Assembly: GCF_000017565.1 (NCBI RefSeq)
Contig: NC_009719.1
Location: forward strand, 1,488,001 to 1,552,000
Source: Parvibaculum lavamentivorans DS-1
Lineage (GTDB): Bacteria > Pseudomonadota > Alphaproteobacteria > Parvibaculales > Parvibaculaceae
Reading direction: 5' to 3'
Length of the DNA: 64,000 nucleotides
Shown here: positions 42,014 through 54,135 of the stretch, piece by piece
Layout of the letters: each line of letters starts with the position of its first letter
How positions within the stretch are numbered: the stretch's first letter is position 1
Translations under genes and position numbers: made by a program
The notes under the pieces: model-generated
The model's input: the letters and a program-made list of their open reading frames with translations, nothing else
The model's database searches: none
Told to the model about the DNA's origin: nothing

Positions 42014-43954
42014 ATGGCGAACCAGCAGATCAGCCGTTCGGCCTACGGCATCATCACACTGGTGCTGTTGGCGGTTCTGTTCCTTGCCGTCAATCTGTTC
42101 TCCAACATTGTCTTCCGGTCTGCGCGGGTCGATCTCACGCAAAACAACCTCTACACCCTGTCGGATGGAACGGATGAGGTTGTCTCCTCGATAGAGGAAC
42201 CGATCACGCTGCGCTTCTTCTACTCGGAGAAACTTGCCAACGACTATGCGCGCATCCGCACCTATGCGAGCCATGTTCGCGATCTGCTGGAAGAAATTCG
42301 CGCGCGGTCGGGCGGGAACGTCCGTCTCGAAGTCATCGACCCGGAAGCCTTCTCCGAGGAGGAGGATCTCGCCATGTCCTTCGGCCTCAAGGGCGCGCCA
42401 ACGGCGAGCGGAGATGTTGTCTATTTCGGCCTGGTCGGCACGAATTCCGTCGATGGGCTTGAAGCGATCCCTTTCTTCACCGATGAGCGCGAGCAGTATC
42501 TTGAGTATGATGTCGCGCGGATGATCCAGAACCTCAGCCGTCCGTCACGCCCGGTACTTGGCATCGTCACGAACCTGCCGCTCGATACCGGTGTGGGCGG
42601 GCTGATGTCCGCCATGCGCGGCGAGTCGCTGCCCTTCATGATTTATGACGAGCTGCAGGACCGTTTTGAGATCGAATTCCTGGAGCAGCAATTCCAGGCT
42701 GTGCCGGCCAAGGTCGATGTGCTGATGATCGCGCATCCGCGTCCGCTCGATGAGCCGACGCTTTATGCAATCGACCAGTTCGTCATGCGCGGCGGCCACG
42801 TGCTTGCCTTCGTCGACCCTCATTCGGAAGTGAGCCTGACGGCGGGCCCGAACGGCGAGCCGATCCCCGGGTATACGGAAGCATCGGATCTTGGACCTCT
42901 GCTTGAAAGCTGGGGCATCGATTACGACCCGACGAAGGTCGTGGGCGACCGGCAAATCGCACAACGCGTCCGCACCGGGCTCGATGCAAGGCGCCAGGAA
43001 AGCGACTATGTGATCTGGCTCGCCGTGCCGCGCGAGAATGTAGACACGGACGACCTGGTAACGGCCGACGTCTCGCGCCTCAATCTCGGTACAGTCGGTG
43101 CGCTCGCACAGGCGGAGGGCGCAACCACGACCTTCTCGCCGCTCGTCACGTCGACGGAAGATTCGCAGCTCTACGACATCGAGGACGTGAAAAAGGGGCC
43201 GAGACCAGACGATCTATTGCGGAATTTTACACCCACCGAGGAACGCTACGTCATCGCGGCGCGCATCTCCGGGCCGGTGAAAAGTGCGTTTGACGGGCCG
43301 CCCAGCGAAGCGCCGGTCGCGCAGCCGGGCGGTGTCTCGCCGCGCAAGTCGCAGGAAAAAGCCGGCCCTTATATTGCCCAGTCGCAGAGCGATGCGAACA
43401 TCATCGTCTTCGCCGATAGCGATATTTTCGACGACCGTTTCTGGGTGCAGACGGAATCCTATCTCGGCGAGCGCGTGGCGCAGCCGATCGCGGATAATGC
43501 GGTGTTCATCATGTCCGCCATCGACAATCTGATGGGCTCGAATGAGCTCATTTCGCTCCGCGCGCGCAGCAAGATCGACAGGCCTTTTGTCGTCGTCGAG
43601 GACTTGCGCCGGACAGCGGAGAGACGGTTCCTGGCCGAACAGGATATCCTCGAAAAGAAGATTGCCGAGACGGAACGAAGCCTTGTGGAGCTTCAGACCA
43701 GAGGCTCGGCGGCGCCGGGCGGCCCGGCCATCGATGAAGATGCAGAGATGCGGAAGTTCCGTGCCGAGCTTCTCGAGAGCCGCAAAAGGCTTCGCGATGT
43801 GCAGCGCGATCTTCGGCGCGATGTCGAGAATCTTGGCGGGCAGTTGCGTTTCGTCAACATCGCCCTTGTGCCGATCGTGCTCGCAATCCTCGCGCTCGGT
43901 GCGGCCTTCCTGCGTTACCGCCGTCGCAAGGCGCGCGTCGAGAAGGGAGCGTAA
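42014..43954 (+). CDS. GldG-like ABC-type transport component
   Basis: The 646-residue protein has an N-terminal transmembrane helix (about residues 12-34). A long periplasmic region follows (LYTLSDGTDEVVSSIEEPITLRFFYSE), with a GldG/IFT52-like ABC_transp_aux domain (VLGIVTNLPLDTGVGG; HVLAFVDPHSEVSL). A coiled-coil stretch (about 535-610) and a second helix near the C-terminus (IALVPIVLAILALGAAFL) complete it. GldG partners the GldA/GldF exporter; its cargo is unknown here. Confidence 0.92.
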   Translation: MANQQISRSAYGIITLVLLAVLFLAVNLFSNIVFRSARVDLTQNNLYTLSDGTDEVVSSIEEPITLRFFYSEKLANDYARIRTYASHVRDLLEEIRARSGGNVRLEVIDPEAFSEEEDLAMSFGLKGAPTASGDVVYFGLVGTNSVDGLEAIPFFTDEREQYLEYDVARMIQNLSRPSRPVLGIVTNLPLDTGVGGLMSAMRGESLPFMIYDELQDRFEIEFLEQQFQAVPAKVDVLMIAHPRPLDEPTLYAIDQFVMRGGHVLAFVDPHSEVSLTAGPNGEPIPGYTEASDLGPLLESWGIDYDPTKVVGDRQIAQRVRTGLDARRQESDYVIWLAVPRENVDTDDLVTADVSRLNLGTVGALAQAEGATTTFSPLVTSTEDSQLYDIEDVKKGPRPDDLLRNFTPTEERYVIAARISGPVKSAFDGPPSEAPVAQPGGVSPRKSQEKAGPYIAQSQSDANIIVFADSDIFDDRFWVQTESYLGERVAQPIADNAVFIMSAIDNLMGSNELISLRARSKIDRPFVVVEDLRRTAERRFLAEQDILEKKIAETERSLVELQTRGSAAPGGPAIDEDAEMRKFRAELLESRKRLRDVQRDLRRDVENLGGQLRFVNIALVPIVLAILALGAAFLRYRRRKARVEKGA

Positions 43955-43957
43955 GCC

Positions 43958-45076
43958 ATGGCAGCTTCTCTGCAGACCCTTCGGGAGAACAAGCCGCTGC
44001 GCAATCTGGCGCTTCTTGCGGCCATAACCATCATCGTGGTGATTGCCGCGATTGTCGCCGTTGCAACAGACCGCAGCAGCGTTCGCACGAGCTTCGTTCC
44101 TCACCCTCTTTTCGAGGGCCTGGACTCGAAGCTCGATCGCGTCGACCGGATCGTCTACACGGCGAGCCGGGGGCTTAGCGGCGAAGTGAAAATCGTCATG
44201 CTCCGCGGTGAAGACGGGGCCTGGGGCGCGGAATCGCGGAGCGGCTATCCCGTCAATCCCGAGCTCGTCAAAAAGACGCTGCTTGGCGTCGGCGAGATGG
44301 AGGCCTATGAGCCGCGGACGGCCAATCCCGAATGGCATCGCAATCTCGGCCTGCTTGCGCCTGAAGATATCGGTTCGGCAGTGCGTGTCGAATTTTTCAG
44401 CGGCAATGACGAGCGGCTTGCCGGTGTTCTTGTCGGCAAGGTGCCGGAGCGCGCGGTGGATGTGAAAGGCGAAGGCGTCATTTATGTGCGTCGCGACGGC
44501 GAGGACCAGACATGGCTTGCGCGCGGCCGGTTGCCGCTTCTCAAGACGGTTTCGGAATGGCTCGATCCCACTTTCGTCGATATCCCTCGGGAGGATGTCG
44601 CCCGTGTCACGCTTTGGGCTGACACTGATCGCCCTGTGATCATGTCGCGCGGAAGTCCGGAAGAAGCGAACTTCGCCATTGAGAATGTGCCGGAAGGCCG
44701 CGTCACGCGGGGCGCCCCGGTGGTCAATCGCGTTGCCACGGCGCTGCTCGATTCGGGCTTTGACGATGTTGCGCCCGCCGACACGCTCGACTTCCCCGAA
44801 ACGGCACCTCAGGTTGTTGTCGAAACATTCGATGGCGTTAAGCTCACCATGCGCATGGGTGGTCAGGGTGGCGCCTTGTGGGCCAGATTCTCTGCGGCGG
44901 CCGATGCTGCGCTGCTACCGGATGGCGCCGATGCGAGCAAGGCGGAAGCCCGCGCCGCTGCGCTGAACGCACGGCTCGGCCCATGGGTCTACAAGCTGCC
45001 GCAGGATGTCAGCAGTCAGCTCACACAGACTATGGATATCGTGACCCGGGAAGCCGGTCCCGCCGATTTCGAGTAA
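43958..45076 (+). CDS. DUF4340 domain protein
   Basis: The protein begins with a transmembrane helix (about residues 17-38). A periplasmic DUF4340 domain follows (VDRIVYTASRGLSGEVKIVMLRGEDGAW; WGAESRSGYPVNPELVKKTLLGVGEMEAYE). These proteins almost always close gldA-gldF-gldG-type operons and are thought to be extracytoplasmic accessory parts of the exporter. The start lies four bases after the GldG-like stop. Confidence 0.93.
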   Translation: MAASLQTLRENKPLRNLALLAAITIIVVIAAIVAVATDRSSVRTSFVPHPLFEGLDSKLDRVDRIVYTASRGLSGEVKIVMLRGEDGAWGAESRSGYPVNPELVKKTLLGVGEMEAYEPRTANPEWHRNLGLLAPEDIGSAVRVEFFSGNDERLAGVLVGKVPERAVDVKGEGVIYVRRDGEDQTWLARGRLPLLKTVSEWLDPTFVDIPREDVARVTLWADTDRPVIMSRGSPEEANFAIENVPEGRVTRGAPVVNRVATALLDSGFDDVAPADTLDFPETAPQVVVETFDGVKLTMRMGGQGGALWARFSAAADAALLPDGADASKAEARAAALNARLGPWVYKLPQDVSSQLTQTMDIVTREAGPADFE

Positions 45077-45079
45077 GCG

Positions 45080-45829
45080 TCACTGCAAAAGGTCGATCCG
45101 GGCGGCGCCGAGAATCGGCCCGCCTTCGCCAGCCTGAAGGAGCGCAACGCAGCCTTCCAGGCCCTTTGTCAGCAGGTCGCTTTTCGGAAGCTTGAGGCTG
45201 AGCGCGTTGCCATCCCACATGCCGACCGGCGTCAATTCACGCACAGCATGTGCGTAGGTGATGGTGCGGCTCCGGTTTTCACCGCGGCGAATATTGACTG
45301 CTTCCTCGGCGGCATATCTTACAAGCCAAAGCGTTGCCGGCTTTTCGGGTGCGTCGCCGCTTTCGACATTCAGCATCAGCGAGCCATCTTCTTCTACGAA
45401 AGCCATGCCGACGCCGGCGTCACCGGATGCCTGCCCGGCAATGGCCGCCTCGATCTCATCGCGATGGCTGCCCACATCCTCCGCAACGCCATTGACGACG
45501 ATCTGCGGCGTGTAGACGCCGGAAAGACCAAGGCGGTGCGCATAAGCGCGCTGGCGCCTTGTGAAGGCGGGACTGGCCAGTGTGTCTTTCCAGCCGAGAT
45601 AATCCCAGTAGTCGACATTGAAGGAAAGCGCGATCACATTTTCGCGCGTCGCGAGTTCGCGCAGATAGGCGTCGGCTTTCGGGCAGGACGAACAGCCTTG
45701 GCTTGTGAAAAGCTCCACGACGACGGGCCGTGTCGCCGCGCAGACGGCGGACGAGGTTGCCGCCGCAACGGCAATCAACAATCCGGCGATCAATACTTTG
45801 GTGGAAAATTCGATGCGTCGCACGCGCAT
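45080..45829 (-). CDS. DUF1223 thioredoxin-like exported protein
   Basis: From ATG 45829 a signal peptide of about 31 residues precedes VVVELFTSQGCSSCPKADAYLREL. This has the CxxC motif and thioredoxin-like start of the DUF1223 family (LSFNVDYWDYLGWKD, then VYTPQIVVNG). Family members are periplasmic and uncharacterised; a redox or copper role is suspected from the CSSC site. The gene ends convergently three bases from DUF4340. Confidence 0.9.
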   Translation of the reverse strand: MRVRRIEFSTKVLIAGLLIAVAAATSSAVCAATRPVVVELFTSQGCSSCPKADAYLRELATRENVIALSFNVDYWDYLGWKDTLASPAFTRRQRAYAHRLGLSGVYTPQIVVNGVAEDVGSHRDEIEAAIAGQASGDAGVGMAFVEEDGSLMLNVESGDAPEKPATLWLVRYAAEEAVNIRRGENRSRTITYAHAVRELTPVGMWDGNALSLKLPKSDLLTKGLEGCVALLQAGEGGPILGAARIDLLQ

Positions 45830-45910
45830 GGCTCCGGTTCTCCTCCCGCAAAAGGATAGGTCCAGCCGGGTGCAGGGGCGAGTCACGTTAGGGTGATTGC
45901 GGCTTGGGGT

Positions 45911-45946
45911 GGTAAAGAAAAAGGGCGTCCCGAGGGACGCCCTTTT
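45911..45946 (-). terminator. Rho-independent terminator of acnA
   Basis: On the minus strand, aagggcgtccc and ggacgccctt form a perfect stem followed by tttctttacc, 20 bases after the acnA stop. Confidence 0.92.
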
Positions 45947-45966
45947 CCGCGATCGTGGCTTTTTGC

Positions 45967-49254
<3,288 letters not shown>

Positions 49255-49498
49255 CTCTCTTGGTCCTCGAATGATGCGCGGTCCGGGCCTGTCGGAGACG
49301 GGATGTGACGGAGGTTGCGGTGTCGTCCGCGCGCTGGAGACGCACGCGCGTCAAAGTCCGATTTCGCCGCCGCTTCTAAGCCTGGAACCTATATGCTTGT
49401 CGCGGCGGACTATAATGTCTTTCGCCGTGATTGACCATGCTTCGCCGGAACGCGCGGCCGTGATAATCAGCTTTGAAAGAATGCGGGGAGGAAAGTCG

Positions 49499-50302
49499 AT
49501 GGCGGAGGTTCTTGTCGAGAAAAAGGGTCCGGTGACCACCGTCATCCTGAACCGGCCCGAGGTGAAGAACGCCGTGGATCGCGCGGCGGCCACAGCCCTT
49601 GTCGACGCGTTTCTCGCATTCGAAGAAGATGAGAATGCTCTGGTCGCCGTCTTCTGCGGTGCGGAAGGCGCTTTCTGCGCGGGAGCGGACCTGAAGGCCG
49701 TTGCCGGCGGCAAGGGCAATCGCTCCGTGCCCCCCGCAACCGGCGCCGATTTCACGCGCCTCGCCGGCGATGGTCCGATGGGTCCGTCGCGAATGATTCT
49801 CAACAAGCCGGTGATCGGCGCGATTACCGGGCATGCTGTTGCCGGCGGTCTCGAACTCGCGCTCTGGTGCGATATGCGCGTGATGGAAGAAGACGCGATC
49901 ATGGGCGTCTTTTGCCGTCGCTGGGGCGTACCGTTGATCGATGGCGGAACTGTTCGCCTGCCGCGTCTCATCGGCCACGCGCGCGCGATGGATCTCATTC
50001 TGACAGGGCGTCCCGTCAATGCCGAGGAGGCGCTTGCCATCGGCCTCGCCAATCGTGTTGCGGCGAAGGGCAAGGGGCGCGAGGAAGCGGAGAAGCTGGC
50101 GCTGGAGATTTCCAGGTTCCCCCAGCTCTGCCTCAGGCATGACCGCATGTCGGCCTATGAGCAATGGGACCTGCCCTATGACCGGGCGCTGGCCAACGAG
50201 TTCGAGCATGGCCGCAAGGTGCTCGCGTCGGGGGAGACGCTCAAAGGCGCGTCGCGTTTCGCGTCCGGCAAGGGCAGGGGCGGGCGCTTTGACGACATCT
50301 GA
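49499..50302 (+). CDS. Enoyl-CoA hydratase/isomerase family protein
   Basis: A strong ggggaggaa site precedes ATG 49499. The 267-residue crotonase has GAFCAGADLKAVAGG and AVAGGLELALWCDMRVMEEDA with the first catalytic-type Glu retained. GVFCRRWGVPLIDGGTVRLPR follows in place of the second Glu block. It is a full-length CoA-dependent hydratase or isomerase of unknown substrate. The downstream ccmA frame overlaps its stop by 14 bases, so it may be cotranscribed with the cytochrome c maturation genes. Confidence 0.92.
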   Translation: MAEVLVEKKGPVTTVILNRPEVKNAVDRAAATALVDAFLAFEEDENALVAVFCGAEGAFCAGADLKAVAGGKGNRSVPPATGADFTRLAGDGPMGPSRMILNKPVIGAITGHAVAGGLELALWCDMRVMEEDAIMGVFCRRWGVPLIDGGTVRLPRLIGHARAMDLILTGRPVNAEEALAIGLANRVAAKGKGREEAEKLALEISRFPQLCLRHDRMSAYEQWDLPYDRALANEFEHGRKVLASGETLKGASRFASGKGRGGRFDDI

Positions 50303-50930
50303 TTTTCCTGCGCCCGCGCGTCTCGCCGCCCGCGACCTCGCCTGCCTCCGCGGCGGACGGCTCGTCTTCGAGGGGCTGACATTCAGCGTCGCGCGCGGCG
50401 AAGCCCTGGTGCTGACGGGCGCCAACGGCGCGGGCAAGTCGAGCCTGTTGCGTCAGATCGCGGGCCTGCTTGAAATCGATCACAGCGCGATCGCGCTGGA
50501 AGGTGGGGATAGCGAACTCACGATCGGCGAACAGGCGCATTATGTCGGCCACCTCGATGCGCTGAAGCCGTCCATGAGCGTCCTGGAGACACTGCATTTC
50601 TGGAAGCAATATTTCGGCGGTGCGGATGATGCCGCCGTCTCGGCGGCGCTCGAGGCATTCGCTCTCACCCCGCTCGCGGATCTGCCTGTTGGCTATCTCT
50701 CGGCCGGCCAGCGGCGGCGCGTCTCGCTTGCCCGTATGCTGGTGGCGCCGCGTCCGCTCTGGCTTCTCGACGAACCGACCGTCGCGCTCGATACGGCGAA
50801 TATTTCACGCCTTCTTCATCTGATGAAGCAGCATCTCGCTTCAGGCGGCATCATCGTTGCGGCCACCCATCTCGATCTTGGCCTCCCATCGGCGGCGCGT
50901 CTGCATCTCGGCGCGGAGGTGGCGGCATGA
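50289..50930 (+). CDS. ccmA: Heme exporter ATP-binding protein CcmA
   Basis: The 213-residue ABC ATPase has Walker A TGANGAGKSSLLRQIAGLL, signature LSAGQRRRVSLARML and Walker B PLWLLDEPTVALD, the typical CcmA variants. TTG 50289 is the best start (TTSDFPAPARLAARDLAC). CcmAB with CcmC-D drives release of holo-CcmE in system I cytochrome c maturation. Four-base overlap with ccmB. Confidence 0.95.
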   Translation: MTTSDFPAPARLAARDLACLRGGRLVFEGLTFSVARGEALVLTGANGAGKSSLLRQIAGLLEIDHSAIALEGGDSELTIGEQAHYVGHLDALKPSMSVLETLHFWKQYFGGADDAAVSAALEAFALTPLADLPVGYLSAGQRRRVSLARMLVAPRPLWLLDEPTVALDTANISRLLHLMKQHLASGGIIVAATHLDLGLPSAARLHLGAEVAA

Positions 50931-51604
50931 TGCGGGCCTTTTTCGCGCTTCTCCTCCGCGATCTTCGTCTCGCCGCCCGGCTTGGCGGCGGCGGAGGCAT
51001 GGCCGTCTTCTTCTTCCTGGTCGTTGTCGCCATCGTGCCGCTCGGCATCGGTCCCGAAAAGGGGCTGCTCTCGGCCATAGCGCCCGGCATGCTCTGGGTG
51101 GCGCTGCTGCTGGCGGCGCTGTTAACGCTCGACCGGCTCTTCCAGGCCGATTTCGAGGATGGATCGCTCGATCTGCTCTCCACGGGGTCTCTGCCGCTTG
51201 AACTTGTGGCGGTCGCGAAGGCGCTCGGACATTGGCTCACCACGGGCCTCCCCCTTGTGGTGGCCGCCCCGCTGCTCGGGCTCCTCCTCAATCTGCCGGC
51301 AGACGCCTTTCCCCAGCTTCTTCTTGCAATGCTTGTCGGTACGCCCGCCTTGAGCTTTCTGGGTGCCATAGGCGCCGCGCTGACCGTCGGGATCCGGCGG
51401 GGCGGGCTTCTTGCCTCGCTTCTGGTGCTGCCTTTCTATATTCCGGTGCTGATTTTCGGCGTTGGCGCGGCCAGCTCGGCATCCGCGAGTTTCGAGGGCG
51501 AGGCGGGGCCCCAGAGCCTGTTGCTTCTGGGCGCGGTCACGCTTGGCAGTTTCGTGCTGGGGCCCGTCGGTGCCGCCGCCGCGCTCCGCGCCCATCTCAG
51601 ATGA
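50927..51604 (+). CDS. ccmB: Heme exporter membrane protein CcmB
   Basis: The 225-residue protein has six transmembrane helices and the CcmB family motifs FQADFEDGSLDLL with PLELVAVAKALGHWLTTGLPLV. It is the membrane partner of CcmA in the cytochrome c maturation complex. Confidence 0.96.
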   Translation: MMRAFFALLLRDLRLAARLGGGGGMAVFFFLVVVAIVPLGIGPEKGLLSAIAPGMLWVALLLAALLTLDRLFQADFEDGSLDLLSTGSLPLELVAVAKALGHWLTTGLPLVVAAPLLGLLLNLPADAFPQLLLAMLVGTPALSFLGAIGAALTVGIRRGGLLASLLVLPFYIPVLIFGVGAASSASASFEGEAGPQSLLLLGAVTLGSFVLGPVGAAAALRAHLR

Positions 51605-51687
51605 GCCGCGTGAACGGGCTTCCATCCCGGACGCCGTGGCAAAATGCCCGGCCGAGTGGCTTGCCCTTGCCGCGAGTGCCGCGCTAA

Positions 51688-52455
51688 ATGGCGCGCATGA
51701 GCAGCCTTTCGGCCACACAGCGGTTCCATGCCTATGCCAATCCGACGCGCTTCATGGCGCTGTCGGGCAAGCTGCTTGCGCCGCTTTGGGTACTGACCGC
51801 GCTTTTGATCGCGGCAGGCCTCTGGTTCGCCCTTTTTGCGTCGCCGCCCGATTACCAGCAGAGCGAGACTGTGAGGATCATGTATGTGCATGTGCCTTCA
51901 GCCTGGCTCGCGATGTTCGGCTATTCGATCATGGCCGCCGCATCCGCCGTGGCGCTGATCTTCAGGCACCCGCTCGCCGATCTCTGCGCCAAATCGGCGG
52001 CTCCGATCGGCGCCTCCTTCACCTTTCTCGCGCTTGTCACCGGCTCGCTCTGGGGACAGCCGATGTGGGGAACGTGGTGGGAGTGGGATGCGCGGCTTAC
52101 ATCCGTTCTGATCCTCTTCTTTCTCTATCTCGGCTATATCGCGCTCTGGGCGACGATAGAAGAACCTGTCCGCGCCGCACGCGCCGCCGCCGTTCTGGCG
52201 CTTGTCGGAGCGATCAATATTCCGATCATCCGTTACTCGGTCGTCTGGTGGAATACGCTTCATCAGCCCGCTTCGGTTTTCCGGATGGAAGGGCCCACCA
52301 TTGCGCCTGCCATGCTGCTGCCGCTGATGCTTATGGCGCTGGGCTTCACTTCTCTCTTCGTGACGTTGCTGCTGGTGCGGATGCGGGCGGAAATTCTTCG
52401 CCGGCGCGTCCGTGCGCTGCGCCTCGCCCAGGCCGCTTCCGGAGCGGAGGGCTGA
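51688..52455 (+). CDS. ccmC: Heme exporter/holo-CcmE-forming protein CcmC
   Basis: The 255-residue, six-helix protein has the heme-handling WWEWDARLTS motif (preceded by WGTWWEWD) between helices. Conserved periplasmic histidines lie in VHVPSAWLAM and WWNTLHQPAS. CcmC loads heme onto CcmE. ATG 51697 is an alternative start. The 83 bases after ccmB hold nothing recognisable. Confidence 0.97.
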   Translation: MARMSSLSATQRFHAYANPTRFMALSGKLLAPLWVLTALLIAAGLWFALFASPPDYQQSETVRIMYVHVPSAWLAMFGYSIMAAASAVALIFRHPLADLCAKSAAPIGASFTFLALVTGSLWGQPMWGTWWEWDARLTSVLILFFLYLGYIALWATIEEPVRAARAAAVLALVGAINIPIIRYSVVWWNTLHQPASVFRMEGPTIAPAMLLPLMLMALGFTSLFVTLLLVRMRAEILRRRVRALRLAQAASGAEG

Positions 52456-52456
52456 T

Positions 52457-52660
52457 ATGGCGGAATTTCTTCATATGGGCGGGTATGCCGCTTTCATCTG
52501 GTCCGCCTACGGGATCGCACTTCTCGTAGTCGGTCTACTGATATTCCAGAGCATACGCGACTACCGGGTGCAGCTCCGGCTCGTCGAGGCGCTGGAGCAC
52601 GAAGCTGGCGGCCGCGTCCGCCGTGCCGCCCGCAAGCCTGGCGATGAGGGCAATCCGTGA
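52457..52660 (+). CDS. ccmD: Heme exporter protein CcmD
   Basis: The 67-residue protein has one transmembrane helix (GGYAAFIWSAYGIALLVVGL) with the Tyr-containing entry motif of CcmD and a charged cytoplasmic tail. It stabilises CcmE-CcmC contact and holo-CcmE release. It starts one base after ccmC and overlaps ccmG by four bases. Confidence 0.93.
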   Translation: MAEFLHMGGYAAFIWSAYGIALLVVGLLIFQSIRDYRVQLRLVEALEHEAGGRVRRAARKPGDEGNP

Positions 52661-53214
52661 ACCCGCGTTTCCGTCTCGCCGCTCTCGTCCCCGTCGTTAT
52701 TTTTCTGGTTCTGGCGGCGTTGTTCTTCACCGCCATTTATCGCGGCGATCCGTCGCGCGTACCATCCGCGCTGATCGGCCGCTATGTGCCGGATTTTGAT
52801 CTTCGTCCCGTCGAAGGTCTCGATCTGCCCGGCGTGGCAGCAGCCGATTTCGGCAAGGGCGTTCCCGTCATCGTCAATGTCTGGGCATCCTGGTGCGTGC
52901 CCTGCAGGGATGAGATGCCGCTTCTTGTTGAACTTCGCCGCATTGCGGGCGTGCCCATGTTCGGGCTCAACTACAAGGACGATCCCGCTGCCGCGCGGCG
53001 CTTTCTCACCGAACTCGGCAATCCGTTCGACCGCATCGGACGCGACGATACCGGCCGCGCCGCCATTGAATGGGGCGTTTATGGCGTACCGGAAACCTAT
53101 GTCGTGGATGGCAATGGCCGTATCGCCTTCAAGCATATCGGTCCGCTGACGCCTGAAGCCGTGGCGGACCAGATATTGCCGGCGCTGCAGACGGCGCGTC
53201 ATCCCGAAAGATAA
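52657..53214 (+). CDS. ccmG: Cytochrome c biogenesis thiol:disulfide oxidoreductase CcmG/DsbE
   Basis: The 185-residue protein is anchored by an N-terminal helix. Its thioredoxin domain has WASWCVPCRDEMP and the cis-Pro loop GVYGVPETYVVDG. It reduces apocytochrome c cysteines for heme ligation. ccmE, ccmF and ccmH are not in this window. Confidence 0.97.
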   Translation: MNPRFRLAALVPVVIFLVLAALFFTAIYRGDPSRVPSALIGRYVPDFDLRPVEGLDLPGVAAADFGKGVPVIVNVWASWCVPCRDEMPLLVELRRIAGVPMFGLNYKDDPAAARRFLTELGNPFDRIGRDDTGRAAIEWGVYGVPETYVVDGNGRIAFKHIGPLTPEAVADQILPALQTARHPER

Positions 53215-53235
53215 CGCGCCGCTCAAGCAGTGATG

Positions 53236-53790
53236 TCAGGCCTTCTTGCGGCGTGCGGCCGGCTTTTTCGCCGCCGTCTTGCGGGCAGGCTTTGCCGCCG
53301 CCCGCTTCGCCGGCGCCTTCGGCGCGGCGTCCTCGGTCTTCTGGCTTTCGATGGCGTTGTTCAACTGCGTCAGGCCTTTCATCAGATCGGCCTGCGTGGA
53401 CTTCGGCAGTACATCGAGCAGCGCCTTCTCGGCTGCCATCGCCTTCGGCATCGCGCCTTTCAGCGCGCGGCGTCCTGCCGCCGTCAGGCGAACGGCGTTG
53501 GCGCGCGCGTCTTCCGCCGTGCGGCGGCGGGCAAGAAGGCCGTTCTTGATCATGCGGCTGATCATGTCGGCGAGCGTCGAACGGTCGATGCCCGTGCGGT
53601 TCACGAGATCGGTCTGGCTCAGGCCTTCTTCCTCGTCCACCGCGAAGAGTACGATGAACTGGCGCGGCGTCAGCGCGCTGTCGCCCATCTGCTGCACGAA
53701 CTGATCATAGGCAAATTGTTGTGCGCGGCGCAGCAAATGGCTCAGCGAGCTTTCTAGATCAAAATTTCCGGTTGGCTTTCTGGCTGCCAT
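53236..53790 (-). CDS. MarR family transcriptional regulator with basic C-terminal tail
   Basis: Residues about 10-145 form a MarR winged helix (ALTPRQFIVLFAVDEEEGLSQTDLVNRTGIDRSTLADMI; shown in part: GLSQTDLVNRTGIDRSTLADM) with the wing MIKNGLLARRRTAEDARANAV. The last ~35 residues are Lys/Ala/Arg/Pro-rich (APAKRAAAKPARKTAAKKPA), a shorter version of the extension on AcnA 4 kb upstream. Such tails add nonspecific DNA affinity. The target genes are unknown; a divergent Nudix gene follows a 345-base gap. Confidence 0.9.
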   Translation of the reverse strand: MAARKPTGNFDLESSLSHLLRRAQQFAYDQFVQQMGDSALTPRQFIVLFAVDEEEGLSQTDLVNRTGIDRSTLADMISRMIKNGLLARRRTAEDARANAVRLTAAGRRALKGAMPKAMAAEKALLDVLPKSTQADLMKGLTQLNNAIESQKTEDAAPKAPAKRAAAKPARKTAAKKPAARRKKA

Positions 53791-54135
53791 TTGTTCTGTC
53801 CTCTGGATTATTCAGGCACCGTCAGGTGTCCGACACTGGGGGCTTTGTCCTTGCGGACAGTCTCCCGCGAGGGGAGAAATATCTTTGCTCGCGTTCAAGG
53901 CGTTTATGTGGCCGTGCCTTGTGCGGCGTTCTATCATCATATGCACCCGCAGACCCTTGTCACGCAAGAGGCCGTGTGCATGAAAAAGAAGAGAAAGCGA
54001 GCTTCCATATAGGTCTGTGCGCGGACAGTCGGTGCGCTGGCGGTGTTCCACGCATGTTCTTCAGGAGAATTTTACCCTATGGCATGCTGTGTTGCAGAGG
54101 CCGGATGTAGTTCCGTAGGCGGACCAAGGTAAGTA
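53791..54135. other. 345-base gap between MarR and Nudix genes
   Basis: This gap has no convincing gene. It contains a small hairpin (tctcccgcgaggggaga near 53862-53878) and a short frame ending KKKRKRASI (ATG 53980, stop 54012) that is too short to judge. It must carry the divergent promoters of the MarR and Nudix genes; I cannot place them confidently. Confidence 0.4.

Noticed and set aside
53980-54012. Tiny frame encoding MKKKRKRASI
   Set aside because: Ten codons with no clear ribosome binding site; it cannot be distinguished from chance without comparison to other genomes.
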